64,000 nucleotides of DNA from Isochrysis galbana (Eukaryota > Haptophyta > Isochrysidales > Isochrysidaceae): positions 233,231 to 297,230 of the forward strand of contig CM030931.1 in the NCBI GenBank assembly GCA_018136815.1, written 5' to 3'. The notes beneath the pieces are model-generated. The model was not told the origin of the DNA and ran no database searches. It worked only from the letters and a program-made list of their open reading frames with translations. Positions 29,214 to 41,590 of the stretch are shown piece by piece. The translations under genes and the position numbers were made by a program. The number at the start of each line of letters is the position of its first letter. The stretch's first letter is position 1.

Positions 29214-32200
29214 TTAGAAATTCTCTTTGTAGAATATGAACTTGCGCTGCCGCTTCGCATCGCTCACGCGCTGATTTCGCACGCTCGCAGGAGGAGGATT
29301 CATCTTCTTGCACATTGCCGATAGCTGGTGGGCGATGCTGATCGGGCCACACAGAAAGACGCCGATATCGTCCTCGGGGAACTCCTCTCCAATCCTCCGT
29401 CCAATGCGGTTCCAGTCGGGCCGGCCGGCGTATTGGTGGTACAGTTGAGTGGCGGCCACCTTCTTCAGGTTGATCTCTCCGGTCAGGTAGGTGTTGAGCT
29501 CGAAGATGCTGCCGAGATAAGGGTCCTCACAGATGCCGACCATGATATCCTTGAAGCTATTGAACTCGTCCTCGTTGCGGCACGTCCAGAAGAAGGCTAC
29601 CTTCTTTAGCGGCGTTTCCATCACTCCGTTCTTGGCCTGGAATGCCAGCGTCTTTAGAATCGAGGCAAACGGTGTCACACCCACACCTGCTGCGACCAAA
29701 ATCATGACGGAGAAGTGGAACACCTTTTCGGAAGATGTTCCATAAGGTCCGTCCTGCCAGGCAAGAGGGACAGAGTTAGCCGCAGCAATGGGAGAGAAGC
29801 AAGCTCGCTCTTGCAGTCCGGCGGGGATGGTGGAAAGTCCAATTTTAGTCGAGGGCGGCATCGGGGCAACAAGCCAAACGAGCCACGCACAATGTACAAT
29901 CGATGCCCCAACCTGGGGCTCTCTGACGTGGACCGGCGTGCTACGTTGTCGGGCGACCCCGCAGGAGATCTTCGGCTTGGCGCCACTATCTTATTGCTGC
30001 GGGCAAACTTCTCTTCCAATGTCTCGCGTGCGTTCTTGGATTGCGTGTCCGACATCAAGAGCTTGCGGATGCCGTACGCCCAGTCCATGTCCTTGCGGCA
30101 CTTGATGTGGACACTGAACGTGGATTCCCAGGGTGATGACGAGATCGTGAACGGATGCCACTCGGTCTTCGACACCTCCGGGCACTAGAGGAGGGTGGGG
30201 GGGGGAGGGGGTTTGAAGGGGTCATCACTCGGGCTTGCACTCATCGGTACGTTGTAGGCTTCAGGCCGTGGATTGCGTGGAACGGAGGCAGCGCGCAAGG
30301 ACGCTCAGCCCAGCACGCACGCACAAGCACCTGCAGAAAGAGGTATTGCCCTGACTGAAACTTGAAGCGGCGGCCGTCGGTGGGGCGCATTGTAATGTGC
30401 AGCACATCCCTCGCCGGCATACGCGCAGCCACCATCTCCACCTGCTTAAGCCCACGCAGCCGGCCGATGAGCTTGTCGATGACGAGCAAGACGACCGCGA
30501 ATATGGAGTACTGCCAAAAGGCCTTCGAATGGGACCAGAGCAAGATCAGGACTAGGAACCAGAGCTTGTGGATGCGCACGAAGAGGGAGTGGCCACTGAA
30601 GCTAAACTTAGTGAATGGTATGCCCCAACGCCGCCGCCGAAAGCGCTCGAGGCCTGTCGTCATCATCAGTACCATGCACAGCAGGATGAGATGCCCACTA
30701 ATACCGTTCCACGTCATCAGCACCTGCTCGAGAAGGCTCTTGCCGCTGCCAGACGTCGAGTGCCAGACAAAATCGATGTAGTGGAAGGTAATGTGGCCGG
30801 AGAATGAAAAGAGGATTAGTACGCCAATGAGCTTGTGGAAGTACAGGTTGTCGTCGACGGGGAGGACGCGTCCCATCGGCGTCGTGCGCAGCCATGAGCT
30901 CAGGTTGCGGAGCACGGGCAAGAAAATGAGGTTGCAGAGGATGTCGAGGCACCGGCCGTGGCCCTTGGCGTATGGGTAAAAGGGCGCCGGATCGTCGTCG
31001 TCGTGCGCCTGCCAGTAGCCGATAGCCCAGAGTATGCAGCAGGAGATGAGAAGTGCGATGGTGTAGGGGAACCGGAAGATGAGGCTATCCTCTACGAAGC
31101 TGAAGCATGCGTTCGTGCCGTAAAGGAATCCCCGTGAGAAGATGCCGTCCGGCGGGCCGCCCTCCGAGGCAAACGTGAGCCACCAGCGGGTGAACAGAAC
31201 AATCACGATGAGCAACACCAGCCCGCCTGCACTGAACGCGATGATCCAGCCGAGAAGCCAGCCTTGGACGATGATGAGCCCCTTTTGGGGGCGCGAGCCG
31301 AAGGCATGATTTCGCGTCGACATGAATGCAAATCTGCCGGGCCGCGTCAGCCGCACGAGGCCGCCGTCAAAGTAGGCGGGTGCCGCATTGAGCACTCTGC
31401 AGTTGGAAGTGGACTGCTCGTCCGCGTCCGTGTCATCGCAACTAAGCGATGCTACACAGCCTCCCGGGGAGGTGCAGTCGAGCTCTTGGTCAAGGTAGGC
31501 CATGCGTCTCACCGTGGTCTCATCGGCGAAGATGCTCCAGTAGTGCGGCGAGGAGGAGAATCCACTTGCTGCCTCAATGTAGCCATGACGCGCTGGGACA
31601 TTGCGGTCTGCGTCTTCCAGCTCAACGAGGTTGGTGCGATCCGTCATAGCGCGCCCGTTGCCCGCATTGTCCGGCGGGTTGGCGTCAGAGCCCGTCCACT
31701 GGATGTGCACGCAGTCCTCGTCGTACACCACCAGCTCGCTGGGGCTGAAGTCATAAGGCACCGACGGGAAGACCTGCACGGCGTCGCCGCGCCTGCCCTT
31801 GACGTTGAGGTTGTGGATGGTGGCACCGTGGCACTTGCCCGAGCTGGGCTTGCGCCGGATGCGGAACGTATGCGAGCGGTCCTCGAAGGTGCGGCCGAGC
31901 TGCGACGTGTCGACGCTGAGTTTCAGCGAGTACCTTGTGGAGAGGTCGAAGTTGCTGAACCCAATGAAGTCGGAGGTGGGGTAGCTCGCCACCTTGGCGT
32001 GCTCGCCGTTGTAGAGGCTGTTTGTCTTCCACCCATCGAAATCGCCCGGTGTGACATTGTATCGGACGCGCATCACGCATGTGGCCTCCTCCGCGCCCGT
32101 TGCCTTCAGCACGTCGCCGGGCACTTTCCACTTGAACTTTGTCGGGTGCAGCTCCTTGGACTCTTTGACGTCGTACGGAGTGGTAAAGTATGCGAGTTGG

Positions 32201-33302
32201 TTCTCACGGGCATAAGGTCCAACCATGCAGATGGGCGGGTCGGTGTCCCATTTGCCGCTCTCCACCCACTTGCCCGCCTCTGGATCAGACTCGCAGGCGG
32301 TGTAGGTGTTGGGCCCCTCCGCGCCAGATCGGGTGCGTTCTAGCTGTTGGCACTCGCCCGTCTCCTGGAGGTGCGCCTTGTCGCAGCACATGCCATAGTT
32401 GCGCACATTCTGCGAGCGCGACGTGTAGTAGTGGCAGTGACCGGTGTCGTCGGTGAGGATTGCGATGTCGCGCCACGGCGTGGGGTGCCAATACCTGATG
32501 ATGCGACGGCGCAAGCGGGCTGGTCAAGGGAGCAGGGACGGGCAGCACATGCGCGGGCGAGGTTAGGGGGGGAAGGGAGGCGGTTGGGCGGCCTCTCACG
32601 GGTAGTAGTCGCGCTCCTCGGGGCATTCGAAGCCACTGCGCGAGCCGTTCGGGTTTTGTCTGGTGTGAATGGCCGACTCCCCTGCGAGCATGAGGGCCGA
32701 GGTTATCCGCGACGCGTGCCGCTGCCAGAGCATCGGGTGGGGCGGGGCGCGACGTGCGCACCAGCAAGCTCCTGATCCGCGATGTATAGGCCCTTGTTAC
32801 GTGAGCGCTTCGTGCAGTCCGTGTACCACTCCAGCGGCTCGTGCATCCCGTACTGCGGTCCTGCGGCCTCGGCAGGTGTCTCGGGTATACGCTCGGTTGT
32901 GCTCCCGTCGCGAAGGCCTGGCGCCGAGTCGTCGCACATGTACTGCAGCACCATCGTGCAATGCTGATTGCGGTTTGCGTGGCCGCATCCCTGGTCCATC
33001 GTCCACTCGACGTGAAGGATTGATCCCTCGTAATAGTACATCTGCCCCTCTCCTGCGCCGGGAGCCGCCGCGTCGTAGCCTCCTTCTCCGTCGGAGCACG
33101 AGGGCTTGCAGGCGTCCCCCACGGAATATCCTCCATTGGGGTGGTTCTGGGAGTCAAAGAGGCGGGAGGGGGTTTGGGCGGTGTTGGAGACCTCGTTCAG
33201 CTTGTTGTTTGAGCCCCGGGGAGAGTGGAGGTAGACGGCGGCGTGCGTGGGTGAGAAGAGGGGAGAGAGGAGGAGGAGGAGGCGGAGGAGGGGGTGCGGC
33301 AT
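29214..33302 (-). CDS. NADPH oxidase/ferric reductase with secreted DD3-3-like ectodomain
   Basis: Five exons: 33302-32762, 32681-32600, 32494-30331, 30184-29891 and 29753-29214. All junctions keep frame, giving 1206 residues. A signal peptide ([21 protein letters not shown]) leads an ectodomain to about residue 600. Its features ([49 protein letters not shown]) resemble the Dictyostelium DD3-3 secreted protein family, function unknown. About six membrane segments follow from residue 614. Histidine pairs 761/775 and 850/863 have NOX-type heme spacing. After them come FAD-binding HPFT (939-942), NADPH-binding AAGVGVTPF (1048-1056), LCGP and terminal FIFYKENF. The expected role is electron transfer from NADPH across the membrane to oxygen or ferric iron. 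No EF-hands seen. Three of four donors are GTGCG or GTGCT. Confidence 0.88.
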
Positions 33303-34926
<1,624 letters not shown>

Positions 34927-35253
34927 ATGGCGCGCTTCCGGGCATCCAAGCGCAAGCGCAAAGCCGACAACGACGAGGATGATGATGATGACGCCCTTGA
35001 GGGCTCAGGGCATCCCTCCGACCCCCCAAGCTCGTCGCAGGTGGTTGGTCTCCACTCAGCATCCGCGACCGAGGATGGCCCGGCGACGAGAGACGAGAAC
35101 GGGGAGCAAGAGGAGGAGGAGGAGGAGGAGGAGGAGGAGAGGGAGGAGGAGGAGGAGGAGGAGGACCTGCGGGGGGAAGCCATGCTGTCGGAGCGAAGCT
35201 CGTTTCCTCTTTGGCTCTTGGGGAACGAGCCGCGAAGGCGCACCGGCGGCTAG
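34927..35253 (+). CDS. Small acidic/basic low-complexity frame, doubtful
   Basis: 108 codons from ATG 34927 in a CCATGG context. It starts MARFRASKRKRKADNDED, a basic run like a nuclear signal, followed by a poly-Glu region coded by GAGGAG repeats. An internal CAG-GTGGTT near 35040 could be a donor, so this may be a first exon. No domain is recognisable, and the acidic tract could be a trinucleotide repeat read in frame. Confidence 0.25.
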   Translation: MARFRASKRKRKADNDEDDDDDALEGSGHPSDPPSSSQVVGLHSASATEDGPATRDENGEQEEEEEEEEEEREEEEEEEDLRGEAMLSERSSFPLWLLGNEPRRRTGG

Positions 35254-35623
35254 CGCGGCGCACGGTCCATCCGGGGAGCCCGGAACGGGCTCATCGGGAG
35301 AACGGGGAGGGCATATATATGACGGGCATGTGAAATGGACGGGAGAGTGGCTCGGAACGCGAATCGGAGGGACGGAGGACGTAGAAAAATGTGCGGCGAG
35401 CAGATACCGCTAGACTGGGACTCGTAGGGGCTCGTAGACTCAAAAGGATGACTCGGAAGACTCGGGGCTTGGGGGTACTCAGGGGGCTGCAGGTCACCAA
35501 CAGGCGATACAAAGGGTAAAACACACAAATCAACACTCTGTGCACTCAAACGTCAAACATTAACACGGAAACATACATTAAACGGCCCCCCTCTGGTGAG
35601 CAGAATCAGGAGTGCCCACCAGA

Positions 35624-35664
<41 letters not shown>

Positions 35665-35774
35665 ACGAGGGCTCGAGGGTCAAAACACAATTCGGACTCC
35701 GGCTCGGACTTACGGAATAAAATCCGGTGCCCTCGCGAATCCTGCCTCGAGTCTTGAGACTCGAGTCTCGAGAC
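35254..35774. other. Spacer with CTCGAG-rich flank
   Basis: No gene. The end carries overlapping CTCGAG palindromes that served as the target for the adjacent element. Confidence 0.4.
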
Positions 35775-36298
35775 CAAGGCTAGGGATTGGCTGGAGCAGT
35801 TATCCAGATAACTTGGTTAACTGCCACTAACTGCCCTTGTGCTTGTGAGGCGGCAAGCAGTTATCTAACTGCCCCGTGATGCGTCCGTCGAGCAAGTAAC
35901 TCAGTTAATTTTCGTCCGTGGAGGCGAGCGGGTGGCTTTTCACTGTGCGCGCGTGCGCGCGTGGTCGGCGTCGAGCGTCGGCGCGTCGACGGCCAAACAA
36001 AGGAACAAAGGTCGAACAAAGAACAAAGATCTTTAGCTCTTTAGTATTAACCTTTCTCAAGTCGGGTAGGCTACCCACCGACCGCCAACGGCCAACGGTG
36101 GTATAGATTATGTAGATATGTATTATGTACGACAGCAAATAATGACAAAAGGGAACGACTAAAGTTATAGTTAGGGATGCCAGTTAACTGCCCCACTAAC
36201 TGGCTCCACGACCGGCAACTAGTTACCTTAACTGGTCCTCCTCATGGCAATAACTGCCACTCTCAAAACCCTGCAGTTACTTGCAATCCCTAGCCTTG
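35775..36298. mobile_element. hAT-type MITE (non-autonomous DNA transposon)
   Basis: The 524-bp element is bounded by perfect 15-bp terminal inverted repeats, CAAGGCTAGGGATTG at 35775-35789 and its complement at 36284-36298. It is flanked by the 8-bp direct repeat CTCGAGAC at 35767-35774 and 36299-36306. An 8-bp duplication and CA-starting termini are typical of the hAT superfamily. Both subterminal regions are full of AACTGCC/GCAGTTA motifs (near 35795, 35817, 35827, 35858, 35866, 36183 and 36245 on), the usual arrangement of transposase-binding sites. There is no transposase inside, so movement would need one in trans. The intact target duplication and perfect ends suggest recent insertion. 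Confidence 0.9.
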
Positions 36299-36306
36299 CT
36301 CGAGAC

Positions 36307-36529
36307 TCGAGGTACTCGAGGTGGCTTAGATATGGTCGGTGGCCCGCCCCCCCCCCCCCCGGTGATCCGTTCCCCCCTTTCCTCCGATGCCTACCGGGCT
36401 GGCGGCGTCCTCAGTCCCGACTTCTCCTGTAAACAGGTGCGGGACTTACATATTTTCCGGTGAGCGGAGCCCTCGCTCCGCCCACCCCCTTCTCCGCGCG
36501 CTCTCTCCCCTCTCCTGCAGGCACGCGCG
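36307..36529. other. Spacer
   Basis: Poly-C at about 36348-36360. Contains GTGAGCGGAGCC, CTCCTGCAG and similar splice-like strings but no supported exon. Confidence 0.3.
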
Positions 36530-36927
36530 ATGGCGCGCCTGCGACAGACTTGCAGCTGCCTCTGGCGACCCCTGGAGGCTCCTGGAGGCCAGCTCAGGGG
36601 GCAGAGGAGGCTGGGGCTGGGCCCTGGTCTCCCCTGCCTCTCCCTCGCTGGCGCTCCTGGGCCTCAGGGGCCCCCACTCTGCACATGTCTGCCTGTCGAA
36701 CAGGGGGGGAGGGGGGGTTGGAGCGATGGGCTGGCCACGACAGGCCAGGACGCGCGAGGCAGGCGAGCCTGCCACGGAGAGAGTGGGTCAGCAGGGCAGT
36801 GGGCTCCTGGCAAGCCACCAGTCAGGCGTGCCAGGAGCATGGGTGGTTCCTCCCCCATGGCAGGGGAGGAGTGGAGAGAGGGGGGGGCTCGTGCCCCCCC
36901 ATGGGCGAACCAAGTATAAACTTAGTT
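36530..36927 (-). repeat. Hairpin-led element, family B, copy at 36.9 kb (minus)
   Basis: On the minus strand it starts AACTAAGTTTATACTTGGT (36909-36927; stem of seven with one G-T pair, loop TTAT), then TCGCCCATGGG. The body carries the GCCAGCGAGGGAGAGGCAGG block and CCCAGCCCCAGCCTCC shared with 8.1 and 42.3 kb. The element at 63361 has the same hairpin sequence. Confidence 0.8.
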
Positions 36928-37342
36928 GGTTCACAGTAACACGTAGATAACTAACGTAAACGGGATACGCGAAGAAGGGGGGATGAGCAGGAAGGAAAAG
37001 AGGAAAGAAAAGGGGAAGAGGAGAGGGGGCCCGTCGCCTCTCCTCACGTGAAGAGAGGGAAATCTCACAGGACTTAGAAAGTAAACGTAGGAGAGGACGG
37101 AGGGGCATCCGTAACAGCGCCTCACGGGGCGGGTGGGGCGCGAGGTGCGCGGCCGCTTGGGCCGGGAGGGGATGCGGCGGGCCGCCGGCCATGGCGAGCT
37201 TCGCCGTCTGGACGGCGTCGAGCGTCGAGGAGGCGCTCCGCGGCTAGCTCCACGTCCAGGAGACTCTCCGGGGGCTGGGAAGGCAGCCAGGCCAGACCGT
37301 CTAGCAGCCCACTGGATAGCCGGGCGACGGGCGACCGCCTAT
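36928..37342. other. Spacer
   Basis: GA-rich at 36975-37030. No supported gene. Confidence 0.35.
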
Positions 37343-37545
37343 TGTATTCCTGCCCATCCGAAGGCTGTAGGCATGAATATTCGTGTAAAAGGTAGTACGC
37401 GCCCACACTCACAATCGAACAATCCCCGTGTTGCTACTGACTACTGACGCACAAGACACACAGATTCGGATTCCCCATGGTCTCAAGTCCAGGTTTGCAG
37501 ATTTTGGTCTCGAAATTTGCGATTCGAATTTTGTTTTTGCTGTTA
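37343..37545 (+). repeat. Interspersed repeat family E, copy 2
   Basis: Near-identical to 8806-8998, with short insertions (for example an extra AAGGTAGT and ACTGACT). It contains the same GAAGGCTGTAGGCATGAATA and CCATGGTCTCAAGTCCAGGT blocks. Confidence 0.85.
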
Positions 37546-38013
37546 CTACCCCTGATAGAAAACCCTGTTTGACCGCTCTATCTTTGACCCTGTACAGTAT
37601 TTTTACCTTCTGTCGTACTCTAGTAAACAAACCGCTTGAGGCTATTCTAGTTCGCAGTGGGACGTGATGAGATGGCGGACTTGATGAGAGAAAGAGATGA
37701 AAAGAGACGCGATAGTAAAGTAAAAGTGGGCTGAGAGGGCGGTGGACGGGTGTGGGGAGCCCTCCCGCCGTCATCACGAGAGTTGTCGAAGATGAGGAGT
37801 GTGGAAATATTCACGTAACTGAGTGAAAGGAGAGAAGAGACTGGGGGGGGGAGGGGAGGGGGGGGAGCTACAGAAGAGGAAGAGGGAGAAGAATAGAGAG
37901 AGAGAGAAGAAACCAGAGACAGGGGAAGAAGAGGAGAGGAGAGTCCCTTCTTTTCTGTGAACAAGGTAGTTAGACAAATACACAAGTCGTCGACGCCCTA
38001 TGCAGAGAAGAGA

Positions 38014-38062
<49 letters not shown>
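37546..38062. promoter_or_regulatory. 5' flank of the 38.1-kb gene with (GA)n
   Basis: A (GA)n tract at about 38012-38060 ends 2 bp before the start codon, so this gene has purines on its sense strand, unlike most others here. GA-rich patches also lie at 37830-37950. Confidence 0.4.
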
Positions 38063-38063
<1 letters not shown>

Positions 38064-38838
38064 TGGCGCCCTTGCTGCTTCCCCTGACAACGCTATCCCT
38101 GCTGAGCGGCAGCTGCGTGCGTCCTTGCGCGTGGCGTCACGGTGTGCCACCGGCGTGTTGCGCGCCGTCCCCTCCCCCGCCGCGTCCCCCCGCGCGCCAG
38201 AGGCTGCAGGGGGGAGGAGGAGGGCCACCCTCTGTAGGTCTCCGGAGGGGCTACGGGGGAGGAGGGGAGGAAGGAGGAGTTCTACGCCCTCTCGAGCCGA
38301 ATTTCCTGCACGCACTTGCTGCCGTGTGGACGATTCAGCGTCGTGGGGACCGGCCCAGCACGCTGCGCAGGATGGCGAGCTGGGGGGAGAGGGACAGAGG
38401 ACTGCTGCCGGCACTCCTGCAGGTCAGAAAGCTTCTTCTTTGCCCATGCATTACTCTCCCCTCCACTCCCCCCCCCCCCTTCTTCCTCGGTGACTTTGTC
38501 GGCTTCCCCAGCCCCACTCCACTCTCTTTCCACTCTGCGCCTTGCCTCCCATTCTGCTCTCTTCGCAGGCACGCTCGATGGGTGCATACTTCGACGAGTC
38601 GCTCGAGGCAGTGGTAATGCTGCGATATGAGCGCGACCTCTCCTCGCTCCAACGTGCTGTCGAGGCACGGCATATGCTTGTGATCGAGGGTGTCGCTATC
38701 GCGCCTTCGGTCCCTTACCACGTGCAGCCCGAGCTCGAGGCGTGGATCCTCCGCTCTTTGCTGCAGCTTGGCGCCCTCCACTCAATGCGTGTCACCTTTG
38801 CCCGCTCCTTTGGCGAGGACCCGCCCTGGGGAGTATAG
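38063..38838 (+). CDS. Small two-exon protein of unknown function, possible targeting peptide
   Basis: Exons 38063-38422 and 38569-38838 join in phase 0 through GTCAGA/TTCGCAG to 209 residues. The N-terminus (MAPLLLPLTTLSLLSGSCV) is hydrophobic like a signal or membrane anchor and is followed by an Arg/Gly/Pro-rich stretch that could be a transit peptide. The second exon is protein-like: ARSMGAYFDESLEAVVMLRY, then EARHMLVIEGVAIAP, a helical RSLLQLG segment and a terminal GEDPPWGV. I cannot name the family. The second exon has strong third-position GC bias and regular composition, the first less so, so the start is less certain. Confidence 0.5.
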
Positions 38839-39707
38839 GCGCGATCAAAGTCATATTCAAAATGTCTCATTTTCTGGTTCTGATGGTCTCGTCTCTTCTC
38901 TCCCATCCCTCACCCATCCCGCGCAGCTGTGTTGTTCCAACCGCACAGTCACCGCCGCAGCTGTCTTCCATGCACCATGTATGTTTCCGGTGACAATCCT
39001 GAGTGTGCCGCGTGAAGCGCTCGTGCCACTACGGCCATGTGCCAGCAAGCGAGCCATGAGATACTGGGAAGCGATTGGTAGCGGGGGCCTTCCCCGCCCG
39101 TGAGAGGAGCCGCGGACAAAGAGCGCGAGGGACAACATTCTCGCTGCCTCCGGTTCAAACTTTGCCAAATTCGATGGGGTACGCCCACCTTTGCCTCTTG
39201 TACTACTAGATATATACTGGGCAGCTGTGTCCCTCTCAGTCTCTTCTCATCCGCCACGTTGTGTGCACACATTTGCATGTTCCAGCGACAAAAGGCTGCT
39301 CCCCTTCTGCTCTACATGAGAAGTATGCAAAAGTTGTGGGCTTGCTGTTGCCAACTAGAAAAAGGCCCTGTCCGCCAGCGCGCCACAATAAAATGTGTCT
39401 CCATTGTCCTCCTACCCTTTCGCCATGTGCCATGCGACGACTAGATGTCTTCCAAGGGCAACAGTGGTGCTGTGAACGATTGCCAATAGCGATTAGCGAA
39501 CAGGGCGCGTGTCAAGCCACAATATGTGCGTGCGATGGTGTGGTTCTCGCATTCACATTAGCCCGGTCACTCACCATCTCACATCTCACCATGGGCCATG
39601 GGTGCTTGGCGTAGCCTGCTGCCGCCCAAAAGCGGGCTCGGGCCCGATTCCAGAGCTCGGGCGTATATCAGAATACGCCTAAATCAGGCGGTGGGCCTTG
39701 GCCGGCG
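38839..39707. other. Intergenic spacer
   Basis: No supported gene. Contains GCTCGGGC-type inverted repeats near 39635-39670. Confidence 0.35.
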
Positions 39708-39923
39708 ATGGAGCCAGACTTGCGAAATATGAAATATCTCTTACTTATTAATACATTAATACCGGATACGGATACCCGCGTAGTCCAGATTGAAATTCTC
39801 CCCGACGTCGAGGGTCACGTGAATGTTTCTAGGGAAGCGGTGCCCCAGGGCGGATGTGTCTGTGTAGACATAGAAGTGCCAAATCGGGCGCTTGCCCGAT
39901 TCTACTTTGGTGATCCCCTCTAG
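39708..39923 (+). CDS. Short unknown frame, doubtful
   Basis: 71 codons (MEPDLRNMKYLLL ... ARFYFGDPL). Composition is protein-like (DTRVVQIEILPDVEGHVNV), and it converges on the gene at 39920 with stops nearly touching. It may be a fragment of a longer lost gene. No family recognised. Confidence 0.25.
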   Translation: MEPDLRNMKYLLLINTLIPDTDTRVVQIEILPDVEGHVNVSREAVPQGGCVCVDIEVPNRALARFYFGDPL

Positions 39924-40309
39924 CTAGGGTGGTCTTGCTTGGCGCGCTGTTGGTTGCCCCTGAGCACGTGGAAGCCTTCACGCTCCAGCGCGCTTGCCAG
40001 GTGGCGGGTCTTAGTCTTGTATGCCTTGACCAGGTCAAAAATACGAAAGACGATGTACGTTGCTACCTCCTTTAGGGAGGATCGGATCGCGCTCGACTTG
40101 CGGGGGGCTGAGTCGGCTAGCGCCCCATAGGTGATCGCAAATTCGTGTGGGACGCCCGATAGGGTGGCTTGGATTTTGTCGCCGTATGCGGCTTTGAATT
40201 GCTCGTGCGCGTCGTCATCGACGTAAAATATCCAAGGGCCTTTGCGGCCTTTGTCCATCCCATCAGGGGTAGCGTCCAAGCCCTCTAGCTTGGAAAGAAG
40301 AAACTTCAT
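39920..40309 (-). CDS. Unknown 129-residue protein
   Basis: ATG at 40309, frame of 129 residues: MKFLLSKLEGLDATPDG, GPWIFYVDDDAHEQFKAAYG, KEVATYIVFRIFDLVKAY, ALEREGFHVLRG. Composition is normal for a folded alpha/beta protein and the GC content is lower than in the flanking genes. I recognise no domain. It lies in a repeat-rich stretch between the 38.1-kb gene and the family C copy, so a mobile-element or viral origin is possible. Confidence 0.45.
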   Translation of the reverse strand: MKFLLSKLEGLDATPDGMDKGRKGPWIFYVDDDAHEQFKAAYGDKIQATLSGVPHEFAITYGALADSAPRKSSAIRSSLKEVATYIVFRIFDLVKAYKTKTRHLASALEREGFHVLRGNQQRAKQDHPS

Positions 40310-40485
40310 ATAGATAGGTCGCTATATCCTCGCTCTTAATGTCCTTCTTGTCCTTTGCTAGCTATGCTAGCTGAATGTAGAAAGGAGTGTCCTCCGGTTC
40401 TTCCTCCTCATCTTGACCATGAGGGGGGGAGGCGAATTGTGTGGCTATGGGTGGAGTCGGCTTTGGGTCCGATTGTGGGTCTGTG
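40310..40485. other. 5' flank of the 129-residue gene
   Basis: Unique spacer up to the family C copy. Nothing recognised. Confidence 0.3.
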
Positions 40486-40838
40486 ACGAATTGGGATGGC
40501 CCATAGGGCCTGAGGGCAATGAGGAAGGAGGCATGCCGGCGGCAGGCGCGGCGGAGGAGACGGCTTCAGAGGTGTTGACGGGCTGAAGCCCGACAGCAGA
40601 GGAAGGCGGGCAGGCGGGCTTGGACGAGGGCGAGGACGGCGGCGGCGAGAACGACATCGAGCGAACAGCGAGAGGCGAGGGTGAGTGTGAGGAGGGCTGT
40701 GAGGGCAGGGGCTGGCGAGGCGAGGAGGGATTGTAGGGTATGAGTGTTACGAGAGCGAGAGCGACGAGAGCGAGAGCGACGACGGATGACGACTGACGAC
40801 AGGACGACGGACAGAGACACCCAGGAAAACACCCCGAC
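40486..40838 (-). repeat. Interspersed repeat family C, copy 2
   Basis: Same as 22306-22655: ACGAATTGGGATG-CCCATA, the Ser/Pro-rich minus-strand frame (MSFSPPPSSPSSKPACPP) and the CTCTCG leader. Here the leader continues into CCAGGAAAACACCCCGACTG and a block that recurs around 63500-63560. Confidence 0.75.
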
Positions 40839-41149
40839 TGCCCACGAGGGGTGCACTGCTGGTAGGAGTTGCCGCCATGGGGGTGGCAGCAAGGCTGCCA
40901 CCCACCATGGGGAGTCCTTGTTGGGCTGACCAGCCAGTGGGGGCAGGCGGCAGAGCCAGAAGCTGGCTCTGCTAGGGGGGAGGCGAGGGAGGAAGGATCA
41001 TGTCGACGTCGCCGTCGGTCAGTGGGGCGGCCTGCGAGCGCTTCGGCTCCGGCGGCTTGGGGCAGCTCCTGTGGGGCGTCGTGACGGCGGGGGGCTGGGG
41101 ATCGGGAGCGGTCGGCGCGCGCTCCATCGCTCGAACTATAACAATAGTT
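40839..41149 (-). repeat. Hairpin-led 'MERA' element head (minus)
   Basis: Hairpin AACTATAACAATAGTT as seen on plus (41134-41149), then on minus an ATG at about 41128 and the frame MERAPTAPDPQPPAV ... PKRSQAAPLTDGDVD, open for about 50 codons. It is a close relative of the 9137 frame (MERAPTAPTPQPPAA). It lies head-to-head with another copy at 41213. Confidence 0.65.
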
Positions 41150-41212
41150 CTGACAGCCACATACACATACTATACATAAATAAATGTGAGCCTATTATCA
41201 TTACACATAAGC

Positions 41213-41317
41213 ACTGATAGATAGGGTCATGGAGCGCGCATCGCTCTCCTCCCCTCCTGCCGCCAACCCCGCCGCGGCGGATGATCGGGCCACGCTCGAC
41301 GCCGCGCAACGAGGTGG
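41213..41317 (+). repeat. Hairpin-led 'MERA' element head (plus, hairpin incomplete)
   Basis: ACTGATAGATAGGGTC then ATGGAGCGCGC at 41229. The frame MERASLSSPPAANPAA stops after 34 codons. Only one arm of the usual palindrome is clear. Confidence 0.5.
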
Positions 41318-41590
41318 ATGGATCGGCTGAAACAAATGATAGATGGCGTCCCGTCTAAGTTAGGCATACTTGTCACAATTACCGTGATCTCAATCATATC
41401 GGTATCCGCGATGATGGTGATGGGTGCTCAAGGAATCGGAGTTGGGGCTGGGGTGGGAGTCGCACTGACCCTGCACCCTGCTTCTCTTCCTAGTAATGTG
41501 GAAAGTAAAGTTGTAGCGCTTTTCCAAAACGGACAACATGCGGCTCACCCGGAGGCGGAGAAACGGTTGAAAAAAGCCGCGCGCAAATAA
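41318..41590 (+). CDS. Small predicted membrane protein, unknown
   Basis: 90 codons from ATG 41318: MDRLKQMIDGVPSKLGILVT leads into a hydrophobic segment of about 25 residues (ITVISIISVSAMMVMG), a glycine-rich stretch and a basic end (EKRLKKAARK). GC is lower than in the surrounding DNA. It starts inside the end of the preceding 'MERA' frame. No family recognised. Confidence 0.35.
   Translation: MDRLKQMIDGVPSKLGILVTITVISIISVSAMMVMGAQGIGVGAGVGVALTLHPASLPSNVESKVVALFQNGQHAAHPEAEKRLKKAARK

Noticed and set aside
31264-32343. 359-codon plus-strand frame
   Set aside because: Antisense shadow of the oxidase exon, which has clear motifs on the minus strand.
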